Origin: Chrysemys picta bellii
Taxonomy: Eukaryota; Chordata; Testudines; Emydidae
Assembly: GCF_011386835.1 (NCBI RefSeq)
Contig: NC_088797.1
Location: forward strand, 61,529,587 to 61,593,586
Length of the DNA stretch: 64,000 nucleotides
Direction of reading: 5' to 3'
Shown here in pieces: positions 1 through 13,247 of this stretch (positions within the stretch are counted from its first letter, which is position 1; every line of letters begins with the position of its first letter). The notes below the pieces were generated by a model. That model searched no databases, had not been told where the DNA came from, and saw only the letters and a program-made list of their open reading frames with translations. The position numbers and the translations under genes are program-made.

Positions 1-2452
1 GATCAATACAGTGTAACATACATCACAGAATCATAAAACTAGGAAGAACCATCATGATTCTCCTTCCAAGTCTTCTTCAGGTTAGTTTTTAAGTTACGCC
101 AGGCTTCTCTTGGGATACTATTCCATAGAACTCACTGCTAGCTATATCTTTCCTGGTAGTCAGCCTGCATAACTCACCATCTGAAATGTTAGAGGTGAGC
201 TGGAAAAGACTTTTTTAAAAGTGGGCTTGGACCATTTATTGCTTTTTTATGGCATACAAAAAAGGCCTGAAAGGTGTGAGGTTTAAAAAAATAATTATTG
301 TTTAATTTTGACCTCAGAATGATCAGGAATGTCAAGTCTGGCTTAGCTGGAGAACTTCTGGGAGGTCTCAGGGTTGTTTATTGTGAGCTCTCACTGAAGG
401 AGTGAAGGGTTTGAACCTTTAAGCAAGGATACCTTTATCCAAAGTGGTAACTTTTGAGCAGTCGGACAAAATAGCTCACGTTCCCCCTCCCTTCTTAATA
501 GCTGAACTTTCACTCTCTCAGCTCTTGTGATCTCACCATTTTGCTAGCTGTCCACTTCCAACCTCCGCTGAGTATGAATTTCTAATTTAAAAAACAAGCA
601 GATTTTTTTTAAACCAGCCATTTGGGCTTTCTGTATCCATCGTAAAGAGGCAAAAAATGCCCAAACCTGATTGATTCCACTTGGGGTTCATTTTTAAATC
701 TCAATGGACAGAAAAGCTTTGGCAACTACTGCATCAGCTACAGACGTTAGCAATGAAGCTCAGTATCTCCATGTTCTTGCACTGCTAGCAGACTGTCATG
801 GATGTGATGGTGAGCGATTGTAACAAGGGTGAGGTGGGGAGAACGTGTTATATTTACTTGCCCCAGTGAATTACCACCTGTTTATTTTCTGGCCTTCACA
901 AATACATGTCCCAAACAGGTACCTCAGAGAGCTGTGTAAATATTACATTTATACTAGCTCTTGTGTATTACAGAAACCCTTCAGAGTGAAACTCTCCTCT
1001 GCCTGGCTGCCCTCAACTGGGGGGGTGTACGGACTAGGAGAGCAGCAATGAAGCAGTGCCAGTTGTACAGTAACTCCCAAAGCTCTTGCCAACAGCTGAC
1101 TCGGTAGCTCAGAGGGGGTGACCGCACTGTGCTGTGAGCTGTCGATTGCTACTTCAGAGAAAAGACGTAGACATGAGTTGTGACATTGCTTCTTTGATCC
1201 AAATGCTCTCTGACGTGAACCTTTCCAAGTTCCCCCCCCCCCGTTAAGGTGAATCTAATCCGGTCTCTCAAGAATTGAGTTTTTCAGTCATGCCCAGATG
1301 CTATAAATTACTCTTTCCTTGGTATTTTCCCAAACGGCCACTCTTTCACTCATTTTCTTTTGCACATGCCAAACACAAAGCTTGGGTCCTTTCCACTTGA
1401 TATTTGAGTAACATCCTGTTTTGCACTCCTGCTCTGTGACCACTCCACATGAAGAGGGCTGATGTTATCCAGATGGTGCAGCTCAGACACATAAATATAC
1501 AGTGTCACATCCCAAATATTTACAGCAGCAAAAAGCATTGACAGGCCTCTCCAGGCCAGTTGGAACTGTCCCAGCCCAAGGACCAGATCATTGGTCCTCT
1601 CTGCAGAAAGGCAGGGAGAAGGTGAAACAGCATAAATCATGGAGTGCAAGGGAATGAAACTGAAGAGGCACCCTCAGTCCAGATAGTCTTTCGTGTAAGC
1701 CCCAGGCTGTTGGAGCCAGGACTATGTGGGACAGCTGCCATGTTGGCCAATCCTGGGAATTGACCTGGGGACCTCCAAAGGGAAACACATGAGTCTCTAC
1801 AGCTTGAGCTAAAGAGCTAGTACGTGTAGTGGGGGGCTGTAACAGACTCACATCCTCTCTCAGTAGGGTGCTGTGGGAGGACATGTAGAACCCATTGGCC
1901 AGTGGCTTATACATGTGCCCTACAGAATAACCATGGGAATTCCTACAGGGCAATGTTGTCAGATGCAGCACAAACTCCTGCTGAGTAGCTTCTGCCCCCT
2001 CCTATGGGGCAGAGAGGGTTGGGAGGGAGCAGCGCGCAGCTCTTTGGCACAGAAACATTGGCATCGTGATACGCCCTGAGGCTGTTCTGCTACAGGGAAT
2101 GAGCCCTTGGGAGCCACAAGCTTTCCTCAGGATTCTCTACAGATTCTTAGGATGGTGGCTGACGGGCCCCGTGCCCCACCCCCGAAGAGGCTGCTTAAAA
2201 GCCTCCTTTTCTCCAGCTGCACCTTTTTGCCCTGGTGGGGTGGGGGGGAGGTGGAGTCAGCTCACTGCATTCTTATGAGTCCTCAGCCCTTTGGAAGCCA
2301 TGAGCCACATGGGACTTTGCAGGAAGGAATCTTCCTGGCTGCCCCAATCTCCTGATCTCCACCTCTGCAGGCCCTGGGACAGTGGAGCTCTTTCTGGGGA
2401 TTCCCCCTGTTTAGCAGATGGGGTGAGCACACAGGGGGCAAAAGAGGTTTTA
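1..2452. other. Intergenic or VSTM4 intron 7 sequence without a recognised gene
   Basis: No supported exon. It contains a C homopolymer near 1231-1243 and, at about 1730-1835, a degenerate tRNA-like repeat on the minus strand described separately. Open frames here are short and have no recognisable similarity. If VSTM4 has its last exon further left, as expected, this stretch is intron 7. Confidence 0.5.
1730..1835 (-). repeat. Degenerate tRNA-derived SINE
   Basis: Read on the minus strand this holds an A-box-like stretch (TAGCTCAAGCTGTAGAG) followed by a B-box-like one (CCAGGTCAATTCC) at tRNA spacing. It resembles the copies at 41388-41500 and 46645-46740. No clear tail or target duplication is visible, so this is an old copy. 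Confidence 0.5.
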
Positions 2453-3140
2453 TTCATAGATCCCAAGGCCAGAAGGGACCATTGTGATCATCTAGTTTGA
2501 CCTCGTGTATAGCTCAGGCTATAATTGTCCTACAAAATAATTCCTAGAGCAGAGCTTTTAGAAACACATGATTTTAAAATTGCCAGGGATGGAGAATCCA
2601 CCACAACCCTTGGTAAGTTGTGCCCATTCTAAATTATCCTCACTGTCAAAAATGTAAGCCTTATTTCCATTCAGAATTTGTCTTCCAGTCATTGGATCGT
2701 ATTAGACCTTTCTCTGCTAGATAGAAGAGCCCAATATTAAATATTTATTCCCCATGCCGGGACTTATAGACTGTGATCAAGTCACCCCTTAACCTTCTCT
2801 TTGTTAAACTAAATAGAATCAAGGAGCTCAATCTATCCCTATAAAGCAGATTTTCTAATCCTTTCATCATTCTCGTGGCTCTTCTCTGAACCCTCTCCAA
2901 TTTATCAACATCATTCTTGGATTGTGGGCATCAGAACCAGACACAGGATCTCAGCAGTGGTCACATCAGTGCCAAATACAGAGGTAAAATAACCTCTTAA
3001 CTCTGATTTGAGATTCCCCTGTTTATGCATCCTGGGATCACATTAGCCCTTTTGGCCACAGCATCACACAGGGAGTGCATGTTCAGCTGATTATCCACCA
3101 TGACCCCCAAATCTTTTGGTTTTGGTGAATACTAGTGCAA
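2453..3140 (-). mobile_element. CR1 LINE 3' fragment
   Basis: Begins with the reverse complement of the typical CR1 3' end (TCATAGATCCCAAGGCCAGA, then a GATCATCTAGT block) and continues through the reverse complement of the 3' coding region. It ends near the segment about a transition listing GACCCCCAAATC. The CR1 is 5'-truncated and contains stops, so it is inactive. CR1 is the dominant LINE of turtles, birds and crocodilians. Confidence 0.85.
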
Positions 3141-3260
3141 ATCCCATTGACTGTGAGAAGCCCCAGGGGATCTTTACTGCCCAGGTTGCACACAGGCACT
3201 TGGGCTCAATATTCAAACCTGAGTGACTAAAGCGAGGCGCTGAAATCCATATTTGGGCAC

Positions 3261-4160
3261 TGTAGTGAGACAGAGTGGCCTCCCTCCGCGTAGGAGAGTG
3301 AGGAACCACTACACTCCCCCCGGTGGGTGGAGCTAAATCCACCCCACCCCCTCTCGCTGGAAGTCCTGAGGCTGGACAGGAAGTATAAAAGGAGTGCCTG
3401 GAGCTCAACTGGGGCTGGAGCACTGGAGGGAGCATACGGCTCTTCCAGGGAGCTGGTTCCTCTCAACAGGCTCCCAAACTAGGCTCCGAGTGGAGCTGCG
3501 CCCTGCAGCCAGAGGAGACAGATAAGTTCCCCGAGGAGCTGCCAGGACCACAGTGAGACGAATGCCCTGAGGAGCTGTGGGGACTGCCGGCAGCCAAGTA
3601 CCTTGAGGAGGCAGACAACCTTTGGACTGCAGAGCCCTACACTCAGACTGTGGTAGGAAATAGCCCAGGGGAACCAGACTCTGGTCTGGTTCTGCTTCCG
3701 GAGTGTGAGTCAGCACGTTGCAGTGGGATTCCCTGCTGACCCAGTGACGGAACACTCTGCCATTGTTAGGGCCGTGGGCTGAGACGCGATGGAGTCGGGT
3801 GGGCCCACAGCCCCCTGCCACTTCACACCAGGGGTGGCAGCCTCCCCACCTGAGGCCCAAGAGGCCTGTGTTTGTCTGCCATGCACCCAAGCCAGGACAC
3901 CAGATCCCAGACTGCTTTGTCTGCTGTGTCTGCTCTGCCCCTTCCTAAAGGGCCCAGAGCTCACAGACTGTGCTCTGCCCTGCCCAGGGAGACAGTGCTC
4001 CCTTATAGATGGTTAATTACTGTTGGTCCCAGACAGAAGGCGCTGAGCTATAGACTGTGCTCTGCCCCGCCCAGGGGGCTGGAGTTCTCCTACAAACTGT
4101 GACTTAATGATCTCTGTAGGATCTGTAGCCTGTAATGAGGCAGAGTGGCATCCCTCCCCA
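3261..4160 (+). repeat. LTR-like repeat block with TATA box
   Basis: Starts with TGTAGTGAGACAGAGTGGCC and holds a clear TATAAAAGG at 3384-3392, the layout of a retroelement LTR. A second near-copy of the first 28 bases begins at 4131, about 870 bp downstream. Between about 3900 and 4080 a diverged unit containing GACTGTGCTCTGCCC recurs (around 3966 and 4055). No gag, pol or env frame was seen. The LTR assignment is inference; family unknown. Confidence 0.5.
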
Positions 4161-6174
4161 TTTTGAATGTTCCACACAAAGGACCACAGGCAGGTAGAGA
4201 AGGTTTCCAAGACTCCTGCAGTCCTGTCCTTCTGGAGATCCCAAGAGCTAGGGAGGATGGACCCTTTCACCTTCAACTTGTTTGAGCAATGAAACAGTTT
4301 ACAATTCAGAAGCAGAGATAATGCTACAGCCTTGGATCGAAAAGCCTGAGCTAAAAGATCCCGTTCTGTTAACCAAGGCTTTAGCAGTCTCATCAACCGG
4401 TATCTGTGACCCAACCACTAGAGGGGGTCAGTGTGCAACACTAAGTGTGGGTGGCTTACAATAACACTGCACCTTGGTTGAAATTTTCCAAACCACTCGG
4501 TGCTGGTTTAACTGGCAAAACTCCCGTTGGCTTCAATAAGAGCAGAGTTTGGCCAACCCAAGGTGCTTCTGACAATCCCACACTTTATACCCCGTGGAAA
4601 ATCCCGCCAAAAAGTCAGATTTTCCCTTGGAAGAAAGGAGTTTTAAAAAACGCTTATGCAGACACTTGTGACAAGTTAGCACTTCTGCAAAGATGCAGCT
4701 GGATCTGCAAGTTGAATTAGTCTTTGGAAATGAAAGCAAAATGCAATTGCTGGCCAATGTAAGCTCTGAAATGTCAAGGGTTCAATTGAGTTTCCACTTG
4801 AAGGGATCAATAAATATGGCTTTTGAAGGTTGAACGCTGTCCTTAGAGTTAGAAATATGAATCGAGCTTTTCACGGTGGGGACGTCTGCTTGTCCAGGAG
4901 AGAAGGGCCGCTTCTCTCACATAGTGTTCCCCCCTTCCAAGATAATGCATGTGCCCATTCTTTATTCACCAGGAAAGTAAATGCTAGAGGAAAATCCCAC
5001 AGAGTCATTGCACACATGGACTTTGGCTCTAAGCAGGAGGCTTGTCCATCCTTAGTTCAAACAGGTTTTAGCCCCTCTCAGTGTAATAGCTCATCCCTAG
5101 TATAATGCCACCAAAGTCATCAAAGTTACACCAGGGATGGATTTGGTCCACTGAGTCCTATTTTGATCACCTCCTCTTAAGAAGATATCATGGGGATTAA
5201 AAAGGTCCCAAGAAGGGGAATAAAAATGGATAGAGTTCTACTGGGACTTCCATTAGAGAGGGACACATCAAAAACGACATTGCACAAACGTCATTTGCTA
5301 AGGGGTTTTGTATCTGTTCAGTGCTTAGCCCAGCTCCATCGAAAGGTTTGACAAGGTTTCACAAACTGTTTCTGTTTTTTATGAAGCTAGGATGATTTTT
5401 GGTCTTGGTGTGAAAGCCACCATAACTCAACAGGTTTGAATGCATTGTGCTTTGAGTTTGAACCTGAATGTGAATGCAAACTTCAGGGAGTGCAAAAGAA
5501 ATGTTCTCATGAACCCCTCAAATTCCCAAATGCTAATTTCTCTACAATTCCTGCAACGTGTCTCTTAGAAGGGACTGCAAAACCTAGGATTATCTAGTGT
5601 GGAAAGGAGATGAGTAATGGGACTGGATGAAAAGGCTTCAAGATGACAGAGGGACCTGGCATTTCCTGTGAAAATGGATCAGTCCATTTTTCTATGTATA
5701 TTTGCTCAATTTCATATCACTCCTACAGAGATCATTAATATCTTGAGATTTCACAGCTGAGTCTGACACATCCTGGGAAAAAATAACCTTTCCAAAAACA
5801 CCTGACACAGTCTTTGACACCTACTCAACCAGGGGGAGCTCATGTCTGATCATTCATATGGTCAGACTCCCCAAATCGCTATATCTATGTATCTATAACT
5901 ATAATGTACAAATACCTTTCACTCAGGGAATGAACCAAACTCATCCCCGGTATAACCCCAACTGGAAAAATAATCATGCAAACATACCAGCTTAGACATA
6001 AAATTGACTGCCTCCCCTTTACTGGGTTAATAATGGTAATGGGGGAAAAAACCTGAATGGTATTTTATTCAATCATTAAAAAAATCACACACCCAAGGCA
6101 CATGGATGAGTACAATGTTGTATGTAATGGATGAATTTGTTCCCACGCCTGTAAGAGACTGTAGCTATAAAATG
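4161..6174. other. Non-coding stretch, no gene recognised
   Basis: AT-rich intron-like sequence. Small open frames near 4445-5105 show no recognised domains and overlap on both strands. No repeat family could be named with confidence. Confidence 0.5.
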
Positions 6175-6188
6175 ACTAGTTTAAAAAT

Positions 6189-6297
6189 CAACAGAGGGTC
6201 CTGTGGCACCTTAGAGACTAACAGAAGTACTGGGAGCATAAGCTTTCGTGGGTAAGAACCTCACTTCTTCAGATGCCAAGTTTAAAGTTTAAAGTTT
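6189..6297 (+). mobile_element. Short retroposon with 14-bp target-site duplication
   Basis: The insert begins CAACAGAGGGTCCTGTGGCA, contains AGCATAAGCTTTCGTGGGTA, and ends in a (TTTAAAG)-type tail. It is bracketed by identical 14-bp copies of ACTAGTTTAAAAAT at 6175-6188 and 6298-6311. Long TSD plus a simple tail indicates target-primed retroposition, as for SINEs. The same core is, to my knowledge, common in turtle genomes, but I cannot name the family. Confidence 0.75.
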
Positions 6298-6311
6298 ACT
6301 AGTTTAAAAAT

Positions 6312-9300
6312 GTCACTCCAAAGTCACTATCAGATATTGGAAAGTGCTTCACCAAGCAAGGGTTTGTAAAGCAGCAGCTAAAATCATGTCTCTGTATTTC
6401 ACAAGCTTATATTTCTGAGCCAGTAGTTGGATTGTCTCTAATTCACTGATACTTAAAACCCTTAATTATGCTATGGTGCTAGCTTCTAGGACATACTATT
6501 CATGTTCTCCCTGCAGTGAGTCTGGAGTTGCTATGGTTGATTGTAGTGCCAGGAACATTTTCCTGGAAGCTAAAAGTCAAAGGGATATTTGTTTAGGAAA
6601 ACATAAGCTGTAATGCTTTTAACCTGCTCTATGTAGGCATGTGCTCTGAGTGTCTTCTTAAGATGACAGTGATGTGAAATATTTAACTACATTCATTATA
6701 CTTAAAAGTACTGTAAATGCTTATTATGGGGAGCAACACCGAAGGAAAAGTTTGATTTATAGGGAAATATATGCACTAAGAAATACAACCAAATCATACC
6801 TTTCTCGGACATCTTCACTGGTTTCCTGTCCTCCTAGCCTTAAAAACCACCTCCGAAGTTTTTGGAGTTGTCCTTTCGGAAGAAATGTTTGCAGAGGCTA
6901 GTCACGTTGATGAATTAAGCATTAGACTCTAATTTCTTCAGGGCAGGGCCTGTCCTTAGTGTTGTGTACTGTAGAGCTACTGAGTGCATTGCCAACGCTT
7001 AGCACAGAATAATAATTAAGGCTGAGCTTTTCAACGCTGCAAAAGGAATTTGGGCACTCCGTTGAAATTAATAGGAATTTGGAATCCAAAACTCCCAGGT
7101 GGCTTTGAAAAAAATTCAGCGTAAAAGTAGGAGCTTTCTAAGCATGTATCAGAAAAAGGGAGCCTGTGTCAGCTTTTGGGAGTGTTCTGCCCTTACTTAC
7201 CTAGAGCCAAAGTGATGTCTTTAGCCCTGTCTCAGTTTTTTATAGCCCTGGACCTCTCACCTTTCTCAAATGGCTGTGACATCATCAGAAAAGTCCAGGA
7301 AAAGTTATGGAAACCAAATCCTGAAGAATTAAGACCCTTAATAATGAAACCGCTAGTGTGCTTTACATTTCCAAAGCATTCGACTACTGTAGCTGAGGGA
7401 GTCATTTGTAAGAAATAATTTATCTGACCAATTTGGAGGCATGGAGAAGTTATGTAATTGGCCCACGGTCACACAAGTCAGTGGCTGAGCAAGGAATATT
7501 CCGAGTCCTGTGTTTTAACCCCCAAAATTCCTCTTTTAAAAAACGATGTCTAGATGTTCATGTCAGTGCTGGATTAAGAATTGCAGGCTTTGGGTCTATG
7601 GGTCTGATCCAAAGTCCATTAAACCCATGGGGAGTCTTTGACTTCCTTGGATCAGGCCCTAAGTTTGCTAAAGCTCAGCAATGTGACAAATACCAAAGAT
7701 GTTTTATTGAGACTCTGTTTTGAAGCTGGAACTCTGTGCTCCTCCGAGGGCTTGGGCAACCAAAGCCAATCTCTGGGTGACAGCCAAAGGCCTGGCCAAA
7801 CAACACGGATGAGGAAGTGTAAAACCACGGAAGAATTAGCTTTAGCAACTCATAAGACCAAACACTTCTGGATACATGCAAACAGGGCTGCCACTGGCTA
7901 AAACAGAAGATCCCCAGGCACACGGAGAGCAGAATTTGGCCCATGGCATTCGGCCTTTCTTACTCTCTGAGCTTCTAGCATCCCATAAATATGCATCCCT
8001 CCTTGCATTTCAGCATCTCAGCTTCCTTTGATCTGCGCACATCTCCTGCTGTCACTAATGGACATGGATCACCAGGGGAAGGCATAAGCATCAAGGGGAC
8101 CATACAGTTTTTATTCCAGATGAAAGAAGAGCAATATGATTTGAGAAAAGTTTTTTAAAGGGCTTTTTGCAGGGCTGTGGGTTTGAATGCAATATTATGG
8201 GGTTTTGGTTTTTATGTTTTGTTTAATTTTCAGTTGAAATGATGTCCATATTTTATGCAGGTTTCCCATATTCGTTTCTTTAATTCTTTTGTAAAATTCA
8301 ACTGCAAACAATTCTAGCACATTAACAACAAAAGAAATTATCTAGCTTATTATAAACATCCTTCCAGAAACCTAAAGCACATGTCCTCTGGAAACAATTT
8401 TGCTGGTATTTAGGTTATTATAATACTTCTCCCATAACACTGGAATTATTTCGTAATGTGGCTCTGAGGCCTACCTTGATGGCTTAGGATTTCCAGAGCA
8501 CTCTGTTTCCATCATAGTTGTGGTACCTTATCTCAGGTTGGGGGCGGGGGCGTGGAGAGGCTGCAAGAAAAGCTCACAACGAAGCAGCTCTAAGCAAGTC
8601 TGTCTTTCCACTGACTATCATCAAGTGACCACACAGCACCTGTGAACACAGATCTAGCGCAGAAGGCAGTTGTGCAATAAGACATTACTACGATGTCCTT
8701 TAGCCTAGCATAGGTAGCTGTGCTCTTGGGAGAATGCCAATAGGAAATATGCAGTAAGTGGTGCAAACAGCCTTCCATCCATGGCACACCTCCTCCTTAG
8801 GTGTACCCTCAGATAAAGAGTGAACTGACACGTGATTGAGGGTCACACAATGCTGGGCTTCTTGAGAAGTTCTCGTGTCCAAATCCCTTGGGGGAGACAG
8901 CCTGCTTTGATGGTCAGTGAGAAAACAGGCATCAGGACCTGTGGGACCTACTTCCAGCTCAGATGGAAAACTGCCTGTGGGACCTCTGGCAAGCTAGTTA
9001 AAATTTCTGTGGTCCAGCTTATCCATCGGGGATCATAATAAGGACTGTTCTCCCTGAGGTGCCATGAGTGGTCACATGTAAAGCACTTTGATGACAGAAC
9101 ATGCCACATTATGCCCAGTTGTGTGGAAGGGGAGAGGAGTGCGGCTGCCGTGGCGTGGCCCCTCTTCAAGTTGACTTCACAGAAGTTCCTCTGTGGGGTT
9201 CTACTACGTGGATTTGGAGGTGGTGGGGGCAGAAAGGGGCAGGTATTAGCTGGAATTTCTCCATGCTCCCACAATGAGCTGGCACAAGCTACAGACCAAA

Positions 9301-11056
9301 TTGGGGTAACGTGTGCATCTTCCTGCTTTTCCCCTTTGATCCTCCGTCAGCAAACACCCAGGGGAAGCTGTGGGTTGGGGTCTGGTGGCTCAGAGGAGGG
9401 GCTGATTGAGGGGTCCATGCATAGCAGAGACCAGGGGCTTCCATTTTGTGTCTGATGAATCCTCAGAGATCTGTGTGAATCCAGAGTGAAGCCATAGGTT
9501 GAGGGACGGCGGGTGTGGGTGTGGGTGTGTGGTGATTCTCACAGGGAGCATTAGAATAGTGCTGAGTTTTATTAAACTCTGAAAGGAGAAAAATGAATAT
9601 TTCCCTTCTTGCTTTCCCCTGTGCCTATGTAACTCCACTGATTTCAGGGGAGTCACTCTTGATTTCCACTGGCATAACTAGCTCAGAATTAGACCTGAAT
9701 TTTTCCTCTCACTTACCCTCATAGCAATAACTCCACTGACTCACACCAGATTAACCAAAAGCAGAATTTGATCCTTAACATTCAGACCTCTTTGAGTGAT
9801 AATTTTTTAATCCAAAATCCTTGTGGTGGGCTTTTCTTGGGCATATGTTTTATTCCATTTCCAGCCTAGATCAAATTGCTATGGCCTACTTAACGCTGTT
9901 CACTAATTTGGAATCTTAATTTTTGGGCACACACCTTCAGTATCTCAACTGGGGCACCTGAAATTTCAGGCACTTTTGAAAATCTGCACCTTAAATGTTT
10001 TGATGGAAATCTGAACATTATGGCTACACATTTCTTGATCATTTTTATGAACTGGCATAAGGAAATTGCTACCAAAGTGTAACAGAAATTCCTTGCACAT
10101 TCATGCCTGTTAATCCATTTAGGCTGCATTATTAATCTGATTATGGAGAGATGTAATAACTGTTATTGATTATGGGACCTAGGCTTTCATTCTCATGCTG
10201 TTTATAGCTTTAACTAGAGCCAACCAGAGGATGACAATTTCTTGTGACAGCAACACTTGCTTTTAAATTTGGTTTGGTTCTGCACTGGAATGAAACCAAA
10301 ATGTTTTTGCAAAAACAAACTTGCATCAAAATGTCTGTTTTTGGATCACAACTGGAGCTTTGCAGGTCTGGAAGGCCCATGTATGTGGAAGACCCAGTTC
10401 AAGTCCCTGCACCGCCTGATTCACAGCAGAGTTTTTCATCCCAGAACACTACAAATCAGGAAAAACAGGGAATTCTTTCCACTCACTAAAAAACTTTGTC
10501 CAACCAGTTCTGACCCAATGTATTTTTACCCCCAGCTTTGCATAATGGCTTCTCTGTATGCTCCATACCATGAGCGGGACAACATTTTTTCATTGATAAG
10601 AGACATGGCATATATTAAGTCAGATTTTTTCCTACAATCAGCTTTGCTGTATGAGGAGGATAACTATACCCAGAAATGCCTATTAGAGTGTCTCTATACA
10701 AGAGGCTGTGACAAGTATAATCCATTTTGTGCAGGTTTTGAGACTCTGCTGGGATATTAGGCCAGACCCTCATCTGGTACAGATTGGGTCGCTTCACTGA
10801 AGTCCACAAAACGATGCCAATTTATGCCATTCGGGGATCTGGTCACACACCTTTACTGCGGGCATTGGGTGCAAACTTTGCCTGGGAACTTATATACTAA
10901 GGCTAATGGCACCTTGCAAATACCTTTCTGGAAAATTTCCCACTGTTGCTAACACTGCAGTAGTTCTAGTATGCTACACTTTCACATTGTTTTCGATGGG
11001 TGAATTCTGTTCTTTAAAAACAAGCCCGAATCAGTAGATTAACCGTACTCCTCATG
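6312..11056. other. Non-coding stretch with scattered old repeats
   Basis: No supported gene. A MIR-like fragment lies at about 7435-7520 (AATTGGCCCACGGTCACACA). A palindromic GGTCTGATCC...GGATCAGGCCC repeat is at about 7600-7660. A (GTGTGG) run is near 9509-9531. The open frame at 10257-10760 (167 residues) has no recognised domain and is treated as chance. Confidence 0.5.
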
Positions 11057-11064
11057 CTCCAGTG

Positions 11065-11375
11065 CAGGGGTCGGCAACCTTTCAGAAGTGTTGTGCCGAG
11101 TCTTCATTTATTCACTCTGATTTAAGGTTTCGTGTGCCAGTAATACATTTTAACATTTTTAGAAGGTCTCTTTCTATAAGTCTTTACTATATAACTAAAC
11201 TATTGTTGTATGTAAAGTAAATAAGTTTTTTTAAATGTTTAAGAAGCTTCATTTAAAATTAAATTAAAATGCAGAGTCCCCTGGACCGGTAGCCAGGACC
11301 CGGGCAGTGTGAGTGCCACTGAAAATCAGCTCGCGTGCCGCCTTCGGCACACGTGTCATAGGTTGCCTACCCCTG
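11065..11375. mobile_element. hAT-type MITE, CAGGGGTCGGCAACC termini
   Basis: A 311-bp non-autonomous DNA transposon. Terminal inverted repeats are CAGGGGTCGGCAACC at the left and its near reverse complement GGTTGCCTACCCCTG at the right. Identical 8-bp target duplications CTCCAGTG sit at 11057-11064 and 11376-11383. Both the 8-bp TSD and the CAGGGGT end are characteristic of the hAT superfamily (Charlie-like). The interior is AT-rich with no transposase frame. Confidence 0.93.
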
Positions 11376-11383
11376 CTCCAGTG

Positions 11384-12286
11384 GGTCCCCAGGTGTACTC
11401 TGATGTGAAAGAAAAGACAGCCAGGGATGGAGACAGCTTCCAGATTAAAGCCTGACAGCAAGGCACTAGCCCAGAGTCTGCTGACTGCATGGAATGGGAG
11501 CCTTCACTCACTTTGGAAAAACTAAGCAGATCACTTTCTTTGAAAAGCCTTTTCTTCCTGTCCACCTCCAAAACAGACAGAGAGACTGAGCCTCAGCAGG
11601 GGCCATGTGTGATGTAGCCAGCTGGAGAGTGAAAAAATATTTGGGGCCAGATTCACCAGCAGCATTCCACTGGAATCAAATGTGCTTGAAGTTTAGCATG
11701 TGCTTAAGTACAGTGCTGAACCAAGGGCTAAGTCTGGCTATTCATGTGATCTGATAGGAGGTCTGAAGAAGGAAACATCTTAGCAACAGCAACGGCCCTC
11801 AGGCACAATAAATAAGGATAATAGTAATTAATATTTGTGTATTTCTATCGCACAGTCTATAGGGTAGCAGCAGTCTCATGATTTTGAGTGTTTTACTCTG
11901 TGATCTCAATGTTCTAAGCACAAAGCATTTGGGTGGTGTAATAACCTGCATTTATATAATTCCTTTCGTGCGCTTTGCAAACTTCATACCCCCGACCAGT
12001 GAAACCTGCCCCCTCTGGAGAGGAACATGACAGCCTTTCCAGAAACTCTCGCCTGGCAGGATGTTAATGAACCAGGTGGAATTAGGCCAGGACACCACGG
12101 TTAGCACCCATTCATGCAAGAAGGGGCATGGAACACTGAACGACCACTGACCATCAGGTATCCAGTTTCAATTCTCTCATCTGAAAGCAAAGTCATTAAA
12201 CAGAAGCTTTGGGGACACAGTGCCCCTTATGCCCTGCTTGGGTATTGATTCATTAGCAACAGTGAAAAATGTCAAAGTCTGCTTGG
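11384..12286. other. Non-coding stretch, nothing recognised
   Basis: Ordinary AT-rich intron-like sequence. No splice-bounded frame for the missing VSTM4 exon was found on the minus strand here, and no repeat family was recognised. Confidence 0.5.
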
Positions 12287-12533
12287 CTTGCTGGAGGTTC
12301 GGTCCATCAATGGCTATTAGCCAAGATGGTCAGGGATACAACCCCATGCTCTGGGTGTCCCTACACCTCTGTTTGCCAGAAGCTGGGAGTGGACGACAGG
12401 GGATGGATCACTTGATGATTACCTGTTCTGTTCACTCCGTGTGAAGCATCTGGCATTGGCCACTGTCAGAAGACAGGATACTGGGCTAGATGGACCATTG
12501 GTCTGACCCAGTCTGGCCGTTCTTATGTTCGTG
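12287..12533 (+). mobile_element. CR1 LINE 3' fragment
   Basis: Plus-oriented CR1 3' end: contains GTTTGCCAGAAGCTGGGAGT, GATTACCTGTTCTGTTCA, and the terminal TGGTCTGACCCAGTCTGGCC followed by TTCTTATGTTC. The same sequence in reverse complement starts the minus-strand CR1 at 31213. Start is approximate; it is 5'-truncated. Confidence 0.88.
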
Positions 12534-13247
12534 ATCATTTGAACCTGCAGACTAACCATGAGACCGGGACCCCGTTGTGCTAGGTGCTGTAGAAACATAG
12601 GACAAAGACAGTCTCTGCCCCCAAGAGCTGACAATCTAAGTATAAGACAAGAGACAACTGATGGCTACAGACAGACTGACAGGAATACAAGGAAACAATG
12701 AGACAACATTAATCAGGATGCCAGGCAGGGGCATCAGTGCAGCATTATCTGGAGGTTAGTTTGTCTCATTCACCAACTGTCTTGGAAGTTTTCTTTTCTC
12801 TTACCCTAGTTTTACAGATGGGTAACTTCACTTACCTTTGTTACTCCTGATTTCCACAGTTTGGAGAAGAATCAGGCCCTATATTTGGTATTAGAAAACA
12901 TTCAAACCAACGTTGCCATCTATCAAGTTTCGTGCTATCTGGTATTTTTCTCAAAGCCCCAGCTCTTGGAGGCATGTGAGACTCAATCTCAGTTTTCATT
13001 TAAAAAAAATTATATTTCTAGCCCTTATGATTGCAGAGAAAAGCTTGACAAGACCCAAGTGTCAGCTAAAGGCTCAGACACCAGAAGACAAAGGTGAAAT
13101 ATCCAAAGTGTATGACTTTAAAATGATCTCTTGATTTTTAAGCCGATCTCACAACTTTCTGAACACTGGATGTTAGCAATACTGCCAAAATTATATTGAG
13201 AGAAAAGAATACAGGGGGAAATAAAGTTATATAAAAAGACAACTCAC

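Noticed and set aside
9820..9870. Minus-strand TYAQE-like peptide considered as the missing VSTM4 tail exon
   Set aside because: Surrounding residues do not match the ENLTYAELEL or TVYAQILFEE context, and there is no suitable acceptor in frame.
10257..10760. 167-codon frame on the plus strand
   Set aside because: No recognisable domain, no splice signals that would link it to another exon, and ordinary intron-like composition. Could be chance; a protein search would settle it.
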